Notes: generated by a model not told the origin, from the letters alone. DNA of 64,000 bases from Cymbomonas tetramitiformis (GCA_001247695.2 LGRX02029197.1:47583-111582), one strand, 5' to 3'; counted from the stretch's first letter, positions 1-9,029 are shown. Translations and numbers: made by a program.

Positions 1-568
1 CAGTTTGCAACATGCGCGTCCACGCTGCCTGCGGATTGCCGTCGTTCGCGGATTTCTTGCTCTGAACGCTTCCGCCGTAGTACGCGCCGCACGTGTGCTG
101 TCCGCCCTCGGGCGCCCAACGCTCCTTGATCGATTTTTCCAAAATCCACTGCAAGGTCCTCGCGGTTTCCATCACGTTGGCAGTGCGCAGAACGCCCACG
201 CCGTGTTGGAGCACCAGTCGATCCACGGTCGACCGCGCTCGCAGGCCGCGGTTGTCCTTGCCGTACACGCAATTCCTCAACTGTGCGTCCGTGAGCACGC
301 TCGCATGCTCGAGCAACACCACGTGCTGCGCGTTATGCGATCTTGCATTAGATGCTGCGCGCAAGAGTTGATCTCGAGCGCGTCCATCCACGCAGGACGC
401 TTCCAAGTCGCTCCACGTTTTTCGTTCCACGGTGAACAGTAGTCTGTCGTCGCGATAAATATGAAAGTCCGCAACGTCTAGAGTAGCGCGCTCGTACGAA
501 ACTCCAAAGTTCGTTAGGGCGTCGTGCACGTGCGCCGGTTCGCGCGTATCAACAATCAACCTTGCCAT
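1..568 (-). CDS. ERCC4/XPF-MUS81 family nuclease (partial, runs off the window)
   Basis: The frame opens at an ATG at 568 and stays open to base 1, so the C-terminus lies outside. The N-terminus reads VDTREP, followed by a VADFHIYRDD stretch and the diagnostic VERKTWSDLEAS..DGRARDQ segment (about residues 50-70). This is the ERCC4 nuclease signature (GDxnERKxxxD), with the metal-binding acidic and ERK residues present. Family members cut branched or flap DNA near junctions during repair and recombination. A viral copy next to a primase would suit resolution of replication intermediates. Whether helix-hairpin-helix motifs follow cannot be seen. The family call is firm; the exact structure cut is not known. 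Confidence 0.85.
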   Translation of the reverse strand, partial: MARLIVDTREPAHVHDALTNFGVSYERATLDVADFHIYRDDRLLFTVERKTWSDLEASCVDGRARDQLLRAASNARSHNAQHVVLLEHASVLTDAQLRNCVYGKDNRGLRARSTVDRLVLQHGVGVLRTANVMETARTLQWILEKSIKERWAPEGGQHTCGAYYGGSVQSKKSANDGNPQAAWTRMLQT

Positions 569-679
569 TTCGCTTACAAAGACGCGCGCAACGGATGATA
601 TATATACATCTTTAAAAAAAAACACATGAAATTATAACTCTTGAATTTACCAGTTGCGCAAACAGCGCACGTTGTCGTT

Positions 680-940
680 ATGCCGAACATCTGGTTCGGT
701 AACGAAAAGTTGTACCCGAACAACTGCGTGTGTTGCGCGTATTTTCAATGCCAGGACACGGTGCCGTGTTCCAGACGATACGCATACTGCGGGCCGATCA
801 CGATCGTGGTGGGATTTTTTATAACATGTTTCGCGTGTTTCTGCCCTTGCGACACGGTGCCGTCGAACGTGCAGACAAAATTAGAGAATTTGAGCAAATC
901 GCTGAACTCATCACCGAAAACTCAGTTTATGGTACGATAA
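680..940 (+). CDS. Small cysteine-rich membrane protein
   Basis: The protein has 86 residues from the ATG at 680; the frame is open further upstream but without an ATG. It has a CVCCAYFQC cluster, then a hydrophobic segment (YCGPITIVVGFFITCFACFCPC) that could span or dip into a membrane, followed by a polar tail. Cysteines before and after the hydrophobic core recall the short membrane-anchored Cys-rich proteins common in large algal and protist viruses. No enzymatic motif is visible. It is divergent from the ERCC4 nuclease, sharing a 110-base AT-rich gap. The function is unknown. Confidence 0.55.
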   Translation: MPNIWFGNEKLYPNNCVCCAYFQCQDTVPCSRRYAYCGPITIVVGFFITCFACFCPCDTVPSNVQTKLENLSKSLNSSPKTQFMVR

Positions 941-963
941 ACACGTGTTTAAATTAAGGGTGG

Positions 964-1270
964 CTAAGCGTTTGCGTGAACGTCCGCGGGGGTTTCGCCG
1001 CTAAGCGGCTGCCACATACTGCGTGAGCGCGGCTCCGGGTCCGCGTCGATGATAACGCAAAGATTTTCATAGCTACGCCGGGTTGCGCCGCTGTCACGAC
1101 AATAATTGGCGTGGTTGACCAGCTTGTTTTACGCAGGGTGTCCATGTCAGTCGCAAGCACGTCGCATTGCGCTTAATATGTATCAAACAGTTAACGGGGT
1201 GCGTCCTGTCGTTGTCGTTGCGACGTATAGGAAACAGAGGATGGCGTTTTTCAAATGCTTGTGTCATCAT
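964..1270 (-). CDS. Small frameshifted gene, unknown product
   Basis: An ATG at 1270 lies about 20 bases downstream of an AT-rich TATA-like run (near 1290-1299). It starts a frame encoding MMTQAFEKRHPLFPIRR and continues to about 1130. A second frame then reads protein-like sequence (NYCRDSGATRRSYENLCVII..) to the TAG at 964-966, but begins directly after a stop with no ATG. Removing one A from the A4 run at 1127-1130 joins both into roughly 100 residues. This is inference from coding-like sequence in both halves. It could be a sequencing indel, a decayed gene or noise. No family was recognised. Confidence 0.35.
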
Positions 1271-1352
1271 GAAAATGTTTAAACAATGAATATATATTTT
1301 TCGTTCCCATGATTTTTTAAACTCAAATTTCTATTTATAAACAAAGCATCAC

Positions 1353-3032
1353 TCACATCCGTTCCCGCTGCCCGTCGGTCACTACCGAGACGCACGACGC
1401 CGCGGCGGTTTTGATACCCAGCACCATGCGTCGACTCAACAAACCGATCACCACTCCGGCGTTATCCGTCGTTCGAGCGCCTTTGCATTTCCAGCAATGG
1501 TGCCTGATCAGGCGATGGCGCGGATGCAAATGGAACACGACATACATCTTTGCGGCGTCGCCCCGCGTGTGCCCCGCGGTTGCGTTTGCGTCGTCCTCGT
1601 TGTACACGACGCGCGCCGGAACGCGCAAGCTTGAATCCGCGAAATTCACACGACAGTCGCGTATCGGGCAAAAGGTGCACTCCGGCCGTTGGTACACCAA
1701 AATGCTCGAGAGTTCGGCACCGGTTCGATCCAGCTGCGCGCGCATACGACGTATATCAAGCTGCATGTGATCCACCACCTCTCGACGAACTCCGATGACG
1801 CGCAGGCACGCGCGGTACGCCCGCGTCAAAACGCTTTGAAGCTCCAACGACACGGAATCCACGCGAGCAACGCGGTGGCTCTCGTTTGAAAGACGCTGGG
1901 CGCGGTAAGTATCGTCCAAGAATTTCCCGTCGCCGGCTGGCGCTGTCGTAAAAGTCTTGGTCGCGAGCATTACCACTTCGCATATTCGCGTGGTGTGCCG
2001 CAGCACGCCGTCGCCCGAACCTCGCGCAAAAGTGCTCACCGGGGCGTCGACGAACAACCCGAGCATGCGTCCGATAGTGAAGATGGGGTTGCGCCGGTAG
2101 ACGTCGAGCGCGAGCGGGGAGCTGAAGGGCATGGCGGTCTCTAAACGCGAGTACCTCAAAAATTTATCACGGCCGGTTTTGGCCATGCCCACCGCGCGCG
2201 CCGTGTGCCCGTCCATGCAATCCAAAAACTTTTCCGGTCGCAACCCTTGTTGCTCAAAGTACGGATCGTTGCGAAGCAAAGGATGCAGATAGGAGGCGAA
2301 CAGATCACGGTGCGCTCGCTTGCACGCGAACACCGGGCCCGTGAAGGGCCAGTACGCGCTGCGTGTTTGCACGCCCGCCAAAGTTTCAAAGACGTAACCG
2401 TGAACGCTAGGTTTCTCGCCGCCCGCGTCGGTCGCGTCCGCGCGCGTTTCGAACAGAAGCACGTGCGCCTCGCAACCGGGAAACCACACTCGCCACGCGG
2501 ACTCCACGGCGCGTACGACGCGCGCGACAGGACCCTGCGCGGAGCGCGCATCCTCCCACGAGTGCTCCGCCTCAAAATCGAAATCCAACAGGAGGTGCAT
2601 CACCGGCGCCTGTTCCTCGCGCAACACGTGAAAGCAAACGGACGGGGCGCGAACCAGGGGCACGACGTCTCCGTTCGCCGCGCGGGGCACGTCCCCGAAT
2701 CCGCGTCTGCAGCCTTGCAACCTCTCATCGAAGGAGCGCATGGCGCACTTCAACAGATAATCCCACGGCACCAAGCCGTACATCTTGATTTGCGTGGTCC
2801 TGTTGACGTCGTGCGCCACCAGCACGGGCGTCTCGCCCAGGTCTTCCTGGGATGTCGATTGCCTGGCTCGCGCCAGGGCATCCTTGCCGGACCACCACAC
2901 GCTCACGTCCGACCGCTTCACCGTCAAACCCTTGCGTAGAAACTGCCCGGTGCGCTCGCAGTGCGCGCGAAGCAGGCTATGCGGTGCTGCTGCGCACAGA
3001 TAGTCCAATTCGAGCAATTTGTAAAAATTCAT
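1353..3032 (-). CDS. Archaeo-eukaryotic primase, herpesvirus UL52/PrimPol-like
   Basis: This 559-residue protein starts at the ATG at 3032. The three core AEP motifs are present in order: DFD (D150, D152) after a hydrophobic strand, SVH (209-211), and a hydrophobic-D motif, FLDCMD, near 269-274. A C-terminal Cys/His set (CTFC...C about residue 455, then HH-CWKC) matches the zinc-binding region of UL52 and PrimPol primases. It would synthesise primers for replication, probably with a helicase encoded elsewhere. The size is shorter than herpesvirus UL52 and similar to PrimPol. No helicase domain is fused. The family call is firm; the choice between UL52 and PrimPol is less so. Confidence 0.8.
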   Translation of the reverse strand: MNFYKLLELDYLCAAAPHSLLRAHCERTGQFLRKGLTVKRSDVSVWWSGKDALARARQSTSQEDLGETPVLVAHDVNRTTQIKMYGLVPWDYLLKCAMRSFDERLQGCRRGFGDVPRAANGDVVPLVRAPSVCFHVLREEQAPVMHLLLDFDFEAEHSWEDARSAQGPVARVVRAVESAWRVWFPGCEAHVLLFETRADATDAGGEKPSVHGYVFETLAGVQTRSAYWPFTGPVFACKRAHRDLFASYLHPLLRNDPYFEQQGLRPEKFLDCMDGHTARAVGMAKTGRDKFLRYSRLETAMPFSSPLALDVYRRNPIFTIGRMLGLFVDAPVSTFARGSGDGVLRHTTRICEVVMLATKTFTTAPAGDGKFLDDTYRAQRLSNESHRVARVDSVSLELQSVLTRAYRACLRVIGVRREVVDHMQLDIRRMRAQLDRTGAELSSILVYQRPECTFCPIRDCRVNFADSSLRVPARVVYNEDDANATAGHTRGDAAKMYVVFHLHPRHRLIRHHCWKCKGARTTDNAGVVIGLLSRRMVLGIKTAAASCVSVVTDGQRERM

Positions 3033-3061
3033 ATATTACGATGCGTGCGCTTCCTATTTAT

Positions 3062-3715
3062 TTATTGCGTGTCGTCATAATAGTATTCCTCTTCGTCGGT
3101 TTCCATTTTGCAACCGACATCGTCATCGATATGTTTCTCGAGTCGTGAGCGGTCAAACTTGCTCGACTGCGCGCGATCAATTTTGCATACATCGTTTCTC
3201 GAGTCGTCGCACAACCGATCGAGCAAGGCGATAATCTTATCGTGTGCAAATTGATGACTGACCGCGTCGCGCGCGGAAATGAGTACCTGTCGAAAACGTA
3301 TTGCGCATCGTGAGTTTGCGACAACGCATCACAGTAGCCTCAGCGACGACCAAACTTGGCGCACCTCCTTCTTATTTACGTGTACGAGCACATCTTTGGA
3401 TTGCACATCCTTTAAGTTGCGACCCTCGCGGCCGATGATCAGCCCGGGGGTGATATTTTCGGGCAACGGGATTTTGGACCGGCAATCGCTCAATATCGAA
3501 GTCTCCGAAGAGGTATCCTCGCGTGGGGCGCGAGCGGGTTCGATTCGGCGCGTTCTGCGATATATCGGGTTGTACCGCTCCCTGTATACGTGCCGCACGG
3601 GCATGACGGGTCTGTAATACGGTCTCTCGTATTCGTTTTCGTACCCATGGCTGGGCCCGTCGCGCGGACTCGTGTAGTAACCGGCGAAGTCCGATCGGTC
3701 TTGTAAAAATCGCAT
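3062..3715 (-). CDS. KH-domain RNA-binding protein, probably spliced
   Basis: The ATG at 3715 opens a 128-residue frame: an Arg/Tyr-rich N-terminus, then the KH core with the GREG loop (G95-G98). It stops at a TGA (3329-3331) inside the KH fold. The same frame continues after the TGA to a TAA at 3062 and encodes the missing helix (DAVSHQFAHDKIIALLDRL) and an acidic, tyrosine-rich tail. Removing 78 bases (3287-3364), which begin GTGCGC and end TTCGACAG, keeps the frame, removes the stop and gives a complete KH domain in a protein of about 191 residues. A second KH protein lies at 27.7 kb. The role in RNA binding is inferred from the fold; the intron is inferred from frame and splice-like ends. 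Confidence 0.65.
3287..3364 (-). other. Putative 78-nt spliceosomal intron in the KH gene
   Basis: On the minus strand the segment starts GTGCGC after GAG and ends TTTTCGACAG before GTACTC. It is a multiple of three, contains the only in-frame stop, and its removal restores the KH alpha helix directly after the KKE strand residues. Similar 5' ends (GTACGC, GTGTGT) are seen at other candidate introns in the window. Confidence 0.6.
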
Positions 3716-3921
3716 GTCGACGTGGTATCAATTCGTACTAGTTATCAACGCCGCAAAGTGAGTGTATATATACTGCGCACTGAAAAACTTGTATGCGACT
3801 GTTGCCCGTTCCCACCGCAAGCTTCGAGGGCCCGGCGCCCCTATTCATATTAACGCCTTGAGACCAACGGTAAGTGCGCAAAAACATTTTAATTACCGTA
3901 TGCAAGCTAAAAATCGAAAAA

Positions 3922-4464
3922 TTATGATGCACGCCGCATTCGAGGATATGTTGTGATCATACCTTGCATACGAGGTGGCAAAAGTCTTTTCATCGCCTGA
4001 AAGTGACGGTGAAAAAAACGTCTCTCGCACTCGCAATTTGTACGCGGAGTCGCTCTATCTATGTAGTGCATAAATTCAAATGCGCTCCGGAGAAACTGGT
4101 TTTCCGAGTCTTTGCGCGTGTAGCACTTATCCCCATAACAAGATTTACCAAGTCGTACATTTACCGCATCGTGAAATTCGCTCAGCAACTTGACGCAATC
4201 GGATCTGGTGGCGATTGTCAAATGTTTCAAGTTTGCAAAATATATACTACAATGAAATCGGCAAGTGTAGCAGGGAAGCACATACGCCAACGTGCTTAAG
4301 TATTCCTCCAATACATCCTGAAGCTCTTCGTTTATGCATATGGGAAGGTTCTGCGCAATAAAGTGCAGGACCGACCAACCGTGAGAACCCCACAGGTTTG
4401 AAGATATGTTATTATGCCACTTGCTGGGGATATTCTCTTGAACATCTTGTAACTTTACCGACAT
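3922..4464 (-). CDS. Erv1/Alr-family FAD-dependent sulfhydryl oxidase
   Basis: This 180-residue protein from the ATG at 4464 has the family order: WGSHGWSVLHF (25-35), the redox CYTC (C65, C68) after a helix, and the FAD-binding HDAVN (98-102). It makes disulfides, passing electrons through FAD to oxygen. Large DNA viruses use these enzymes to oxidise virion proteins outside the ER, and this window encodes several very cysteine-rich proteins that could need it. The C-terminal 60 residues are basic and not recognised. The length is slightly above the minimal viral Erv1. The call is secure from motifs. Confidence 0.9.
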   Translation of the reverse strand: MSVKLQDVQENIPSKWHNNISSNLWGSHGWSVLHFIAQNLPICINEELQDVLEEYLSTLAYVLPCYTCRFHCSIYFANLKHLTIATRSDCVKLLSEFHDAVNVRLGKSCYGDKCYTRKDSENQFLRSAFEFMHYIDRATPRTNCECERRFFHRHFQAMKRLLPPRMQGMITTYPRMRRAS

Positions 4465-4640
4465 ATATACGTTTCAGGAATAAATTTTTGCACGCGCTTA
4501 TATTTATATGGCACATCGTCTTGGTTTGACGCGCAATCGTTTATTCTCCATCTTTCACGTCTGCGCGTATCAAAAACTATTTTGCACCGCTAAAACGACT
4601 CGCTGCGCGCTTGGTGAGTTGAATCAAAATATAAAGAGGT

Positions 4641-5249
4641 ATGCTGAGGTCCTTGCTTTTGAATCACGATTTTATGGTCGACTACCTGGATGATACCGAC
4701 TTGGCCCTGCTGAGAATGACGTGTAAAATTGCGCGGCGTCGGTACGACGAGTACCGCGAATTGCGACTGGATAAGTTCGTCGACACGGCAGCTATGATCC
4801 GTTTTGCCATCTCCAATAAAAAAGCGCGCGTGCGCTCGCGTATGTTGACTCTTGCGATGATACGCGATCGCGTGGACGTGCTGCACTTGACGCTTCCATT
4901 AGGTCGACCCAATGTTGAACTGCAGCGCAGGTTGTGCAGGTTTACGGTTGAATACGACGCTGTGAAATGTCTATCGTATTTGCGCGATATCGGGTTTGAG
5001 TGGGACGCCTTACTTGCGGTCGAGGCCGCGACCTTTGGATCTCGAAAGTGTTTGGAATTCGCTCTGCGCGAAGGATGCCCCCGCGACGGAGAGGAGATCA
5101 CGCGTATGGCAACGATGATGCGGCATCTGGATTGCCTTAAATTGGCTTTGGAGCACAACTGCCAAATGTCAAAACAGATACTCGCGGAGCAGCGCGTATT
5201 CCAGGTGGACGAGGACAACCCGTGCGATGTGTATTTGCGCACTCTATGA
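4641..5249 (+). CDS. F-box-like plus ankyrin-like repeat protein
   Basis: The protein has 202 residues from the ATG at 4641. The first 35 residues (FMVDYLDDTDLALLRMTCKIARR) follow the F-box pattern of a Leu-rich helix pair. The middle has degenerate ankyrin-like units, for example AVKCLSYLRDIGFEWDALLAVEAA, then SRKCLEFALREGCPRDGEEI, then LDCLKLALEHNC. Such proteins usually recruit substrates to host SCF ubiquitin ligases. The repeats are weak, so the ankyrin part is by pattern only. It lies divergent from the Erv1 gene. Confidence 0.5.
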   Translation: MLRSLLLNHDFMVDYLDDTDLALLRMTCKIARRRYDEYRELRLDKFVDTAAMIRFAISNKKARVRSRMLTLAMIRDRVDVLHLTLPLGRPNVELQRRLCRFTVEYDAVKCLSYLRDIGFEWDALLAVEAATFGSRKCLEFALREGCPRDGEEITRMATMMRHLDCLKLALEHNCQMSKQILAEQRVFQVDEDNPCDVYLRTL

Positions 5250-5365
5250 ATCTTTGCGGTTGTGCGTTGTTGTATCCAATAATTAGCATTTCATATTTGC
5301 TTCATTCGCATGGATATTGAAGATGAGTAAACAATTGAGCATCAGGAGATTATACACTGAGCAAA

Positions 5366-6622
5366 ATGCGCGCCGATATACTCGTTTGCGTTTTTCTGCG
5401 TTGGATTGACGCTCCGATCATGGTCCAGTGGAAGTGTAAACGCGCGCTTTTCACGACGTTTATTATTGTTTTTATCGCGTTGCTGTCCATACCGTTGCGC
5501 AGATTACGCGCGCGAGCACCCAAAGTGTCGCGCACGCGGTATCTTCCAATATCGTTTGCTATCCACGAGCGGTACGTGCTGCCACCAACGTCCGAGTGCG
5601 TCGGTACAAAAAACCAATCGCTGGCCACCGTGATACCCGGCAGAAAGAGCACGTACGTTTACGCAGACGAAACCGCTTACTACGCGGACTACCGTCGTAG
5701 CTTTTACGCCCTGACCATGCAAAAAGGTGGCTGGGACTGTTTCCGTCACTACGAGATACTGGCGAATGGGTGCGTTCCTTCCTTTCTGGGTATAGACGAC
5801 ATACCGCCGCTTACGATGCACACGTTTCCCAAGGAGTTGGTTCAGCAAGCGATGCGCTTACCGGGTGTGCCGACAGAGGAGAGCGTCATTAATGCACTGG
5901 CCTCCACAGCACAGCACACGGCCGATTTATTTCAAATTGACTTTTCGGTGTTTAACAAAACGGCTTACTGCAAACTGCGGCGGCAGCTGATGCAGTATGC
6001 CCGCGAGCGGTTGACCACGCGCGCGCTGGGGGAATACGTCGTCGAACAAATTCGTAGTTTACGTCCACCGGTACCGATATCCGGGCGAGGGGTTTTGCTC
6101 ATCACGGAGCCGTCTGTGGAGTACCAAAGCGGTTTACTGTACATCGGGCTTGTGGAAATTCTAGGCAGCAAACTGTTTACTTACCCCTACAGAAAAGCCA
6201 TCGTGCACGCGGATCACCGCAACGATACTAAGGCGTATGGTCGTGGTTTTGGATTTCAAGGAGTGCTTCCAACGACGGGGCTATATGCGGATCACGCGGA
6301 GGAGGAGGCCGACCATGCCTACCAGACCATCGTGGAGTACCGACTGCAAAACGGCGGTTTTGACGCGATCATCGTGACTAACGGTGGAAACGAATATTGT
6401 GAGGTGGACTTGTATCAGACTAAGTTCGGTATTGGGCGTCAAACAAAATCCCTGCGGACGAAGGTTTTGGCATATCGAACGCGGTACCCCGACTCCGTTC
6501 TGATGTTTGTGGACGGAAGCGATCTGGGTGGCTGTCATACCACGGACCTACCAAATGTGGACGTACACTTCGTCCGCGAGACCGCGAATGCCCTTAGCGG
6601 ACCGTTTCTGTTGCAATCGTGA
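5366..6622 (+). CDS. Type II membrane protein, exostosin-like glycosyltransferase candidate
   Basis: This 418-residue protein starts at the ATG at 5366. A transmembrane segment lies near residues 28-43 (LFTTFIIVFIALLSI), with basic residues on both sides, giving a Golgi-type II topology. The luminal part contains MQKGGWDCFRHYEILANGCVPSFL (about 119-142). Such GWD-RHYEI-A-G-xP strings, with following acidic and FP residues, occur in exostosin-like glycosyltransferases. The second half has GGNEYCEVDLY and VDGSDLGG. It would act in the secretory pathway, decorating viral or host glycans. The family assignment is from pattern memory and donor and acceptor are unknown. Confidence 0.5.
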   Translation: MRADILVCVFLRWIDAPIMVQWKCKRALFTTFIIVFIALLSIPLRRLRARAPKVSRTRYLPISFAIHERYVLPPTSECVGTKNQSLATVIPGRKSTYVYADETAYYADYRRSFYALTMQKGGWDCFRHYEILANGCVPSFLGIDDIPPLTMHTFPKELVQQAMRLPGVPTEESVINALASTAQHTADLFQIDFSVFNKTAYCKLRRQLMQYARERLTTRALGEYVVEQIRSLRPPVPISGRGVLLITEPSVEYQSGLLYIGLVEILGSKLFTYPYRKAIVHADHRNDTKAYGRGFGFQGVLPTTGLYADHAEEEADHAYQTIVEYRLQNGGFDAIIVTNGGNEYCEVDLYQTKFGIGRQTKSLRTKVLAYRTRYPDSVLMFVDGSDLGGCHTTDLPNVDVHFVRETANALSGPFLLQS

Positions 6623-6707
6623 GAATGCCCTATATCGGAGCTGCTTAAGGTTTCCTCCTTTTTATTAGTTACCGTGTATTTGCGCAATATGGTACAGAGC
6701 TTGTGAG

Positions 6708-7967
6708 TTAGGCCTTTGCGCAACATTTTGGTACGCTACCTAACAGCGTATTCACGCGCCAGTAATTTAAAACCCATTCCACTTGCGTCTGTTGCTTCGG
6801 TAGCACCTCCGGTCGCGCGAACCGGCTCGCCGCGACGCGGAAAAACTTGGCGTAATCCCGAACGGGATCCGCGGTGCTAATAGCCCGCGCTATGCGCGAT
6901 TTGATGTCTTTCAGCCCCATTCCGCGGTTGAGCTTCTCGTTGAAATCTGTGCCCATCATAACGCAGAGTAGGCAAAACTCCCACGGACCGGACGGCCGAT
7001 CGAAAGCGTTCAACATGCATCTCATATCCAATATGCGGCGGCTTTCCTCCCACCAAAGCCCGGCGAACCCGTCGCTGGGCACCTCAAACGCGCATGCGTG
7101 CACGCTGTCCGTCGAAACTCCACGAAGGACCTCCTCCCCCACGGGCTGCGCAAACAACGTCGACGTCACGCGCTGTAAGTCCGCAAACAAGAAACGAACG
7201 CAAAGCGGACCAGAGTTAGCGCGTACCGTTCGCTCGCACGCAGGTAGCCACAGATAAATGTTGACACCCCTTCGTAGCAATCGACCTTGCGCGGCCAGCA
7301 GGATCGGTATGGAGTCCGAATCGATGGTGCGCACCACGAAACTGTCGTAAGGTTGAGTCGCAGCGAGCCACTCTATGCACCTCGCCGCGGCCAGATCGGC
7401 CTCGCCGTCTCGTACAACCTCTTCGAGGTCGGTGGTCGCATCCTCTTCCCACCCTTCGCCTTTGGGTACGCAGCGGAACAGGCGGGCGCCGCAGGATGCG
7501 AATCTGGTAATCAGGCGCGCGCCCGGGACGTATGGGATCGCGTCGCTCGGCGGTTCCACGTTGTGGTGCAGGTAGAGCAGTACCGCCTGTTTGAAAGTAC
7601 GATCTGACAGCGCCTCGCACCAATTCGCGGGTGCGTGATCGTGCGTCAAAAACCGATCCGCGTCCTCAATTTTGGCGGATCGCCTGTCGCGTCGTCGTTG
7701 CTCCGCGCGTTTCTCCTCCGGCACGCGCGCGTCGTTGTCGCCCAGAGCCACGAAACAGACGCACCCCGCCTTGTACGCGCTACGAATCTGCGACTGCACG
7801 AAACGCACGAGCTCCCTACCGGAGCCGCCTCTGAAACGATAGAGCAACCACATGTAGTCTAGCACGCACACTTCGGGGGCCGCCGAGGCCGTGAGTGCGT
7901 CGCGCGTGAGGTGCACCTGCGGCATGGTCTCGCGAACATGCCGTCGTACGTCCGCGTGCAATCCCAT
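6708..7967 (-). CDS. FEN1/XPG-family structure-specific nuclease
   Basis: The ATG at 7967 is preferred: the frame extends to a GTG at 7985, but a TATAGATAC element sits 26 bases upstream of the ATG. The 419 residues show the N-terminal XPG region (VCVLDYMWLLYRF; then VCFVALGDND followed by an EEKRAEQRRRDRR helix), the I-region (VRTIDSDSIPILL) and MGTDFNEKLNRGMGLKDI, the metal-binding and helix-three-turn-helix stretch. It would cut 5' flaps at Okazaki fragments or degrade DNA or RNA ends. Insertions between the N and I regions make it larger than a minimal FEN1. The superfamily call is good; a host-shutoff RNase role, as in herpesvirus UL41, cannot be excluded. Confidence 0.75.
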   Translation of the reverse strand: MGLHADVRRHVRETMPQVHLTRDALTASAAPEVCVLDYMWLLYRFRGGSGRELVRFVQSQIRSAYKAGCVCFVALGDNDARVPEEKRAEQRRRDRRSAKIEDADRFLTHDHAPANWCEALSDRTFKQAVLLYLHHNVEPPSDAIPYVPGARLITRFASCGARLFRCVPKGEGWEEDATTDLEEVVRDGEADLAAARCIEWLAATQPYDSFVVRTIDSDSIPILLAAQGRLLRRGVNIYLWLPACERTVRANSGPLCVRFLFADLQRVTSTLFAQPVGEEVLRGVSTDSVHACAFEVPSDGFAGLWWEESRRILDMRCMLNAFDRPSGPWEFCLLCVMMGTDFNEKLNRGMGLKDIKSRIARAISTADPVRDYAKFFRVAASRFARPEVLPKQQTQVEWVLNYWRVNTLLGSVPKCCAKA

Positions 7968-7992
7968 CAAGACTGAATCGCACACCCCAAAC

Positions 7993-8001
7993 GTATCTAT
8001 A
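7993..8001 (-). promoter_or_regulatory. TATAGATAC promoter element (minus)
   Basis: TATAGATAC on the minus strand lies about 26 bases before the nuclease ATG. An identical copy on the plus strand serves the neighbouring gene, so this is a compact divergent promoter. Confidence 0.55.
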
Positions 8002-8011
8002 TCGACGCGGG

Positions 8012-8020
8012 TATAGATAC
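8012..8020 (+). promoter_or_regulatory. TATAGATAC promoter element (plus)
   Basis: TATAGATAC lies 35 bases before the ATG at 8055. The same nonamer recurs before the genes at 9030 and 37930, which supports a real core-promoter motif. Confidence 0.6.
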
Positions 8021-8054
8021 AAAAGTACGGCTACGGACGGTGCGCGTCGTCATC

Positions 8055-8693
8055 ATGTTTCGGCGCGTGTTTTCCAGCGTGTACGCGGCGTTGGTGATGC
8101 TGGTGTATGTTGGAATACTGGCTTTCGCAGAAGACTCCAATTTCCGCTACCTCACCTACTGGAGCCTGTGCGTGCACGCGCTTTTTCACGCAACGCTTTT
8201 TGTGCTGGTGGCGAGCGACTGGAAGCACGAGGCCACCGGCCGTACGCAGGCAAACCGTTTTGTCTTCGCCTTGGCTCCCGTGTGCTGCGTGCTTGCCTTT
8301 GCGGTTTTCATAACCATCAACGTGCTTTACTACCACTACGCCACAGACCTGTTTGGGGACAATGAAATGCAAACGCGAACCGCCGGAAAAATAAAGATTG
8401 GGGACTTTGGCGTTCACACCTTGCCGGTGATACTGGCGATTTTCACGTACGCAACGCACTACGGTTACGCGGAGGACTCGTACGCGGAGCTTCGAATCAG
8501 TCATGAAATGCACGCGCAACGGACCTACGTGCATTTTCTGTGGATGTATACGCTCTCCACGGTATACTCCGCGGTGTACAGCGCCAAGGAGGTGTACGGA
8601 ACCCCGGAGTTGCCGAGCAACGGCACCTACTTTCTCTCAGGGGTAGCGAGCGCGCTTATAGTTCACCTGATGCATTACGCTTTTACTTGCTGA
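8055..8693 (+). CDS. Multi-pass membrane protein, possible AIG1/FAR-17a-like
   Basis: The protein has 212 residues from the ATG at 8055; the frame extends 15 bases upstream through a GTG only. About six hydrophobic segments are visible (SVYAALVMLVYVGILAF; YWSLCVHALFHATLFVLVA; RFVFALAPVCCVLAFAVFI; a short one near 125-140; TYVHFLWMYTLSTVYSAVY; a C-terminal one). The spacing of His and aromatic residues within helices resembles androgen-induced FAR-17a/AIG1 membrane hydrolases, but no diagnostic motif is certain. Location is probably the ER or virion membrane. Confidence 0.5.
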   Translation: MFRRVFSSVYAALVMLVYVGILAFAEDSNFRYLTYWSLCVHALFHATLFVLVASDWKHEATGRTQANRFVFALAPVCCVLAFAVFITINVLYYHYATDLFGDNEMQTRTAGKIKIGDFGVHTLPVILAIFTYATHYGYAEDSYAELRISHEMHAQRTYVHFLWMYTLSTVYSAVYSAKEVYGTPELPSNGTYFLSGVASALIVHLMHYAFTC

Positions 8694-9029
8694 CTCGGTC
8701 GAACGCGTCGATATCAATACCACGCGTTCGGTAAGGGTGCAAAACAATTAGGTAACATGACGTAAAAAAGTTTTGCATATGTAAAAAGATTATTAACAAA
8801 TCGTTGGTTCAGTATCAGCTCGGTCGCGTACTTGCTGCGCGATCCTCTAATTGCTTGCCTGACTTCAGTCAGGTTTCTCAAACACATCCAACCCCCTTCG
8901 TCACGACATAGACAGCACCGCTGTAGAGCTCGGACATTCACCTTCCTTACCTTTGTGCACAGCGGCGACTGGCTAACCTAGTATAGATACCAACGCAGTC
9001 TATAACGCGGATCACGCGCAGTATCAAGA
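8694..9029. other. Intergenic region with upstream promoter
   Basis: This is a 336-base gap without a convincing gene. The only sizeable frame (minus strand, 8714-8941) lacks an ATG. The notable element is the TATAGATAC at 8982-8990. Confidence 0.5.
8982..8990 (+). promoter_or_regulatory. TATAGATAC promoter element
   Basis: This element lies 40 bases before the ATG of the RING protein gene and is identical to the elements at 8012 and 37896. Confidence 0.55.

Noticed and set aside
2205..2939. Long plus-strand frame (244 codons)
   Set aside because: It is antisense to the primase gene, which has all three AEP motifs, and the frame encodes no motif of its own; long antisense frames are expected in GC-rich DNA.
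3738..3956. Two short opposed frames between the KH and Erv1-like genes
   Set aside because: Neither has a TATA element or protein-like pattern, and one overlaps the Erv1-like gene end.
8714..8941. 75-codon minus frame with a CCLC motif
   Set aside because: It has no ATG and lies in an intergenic AT-rich stretch.
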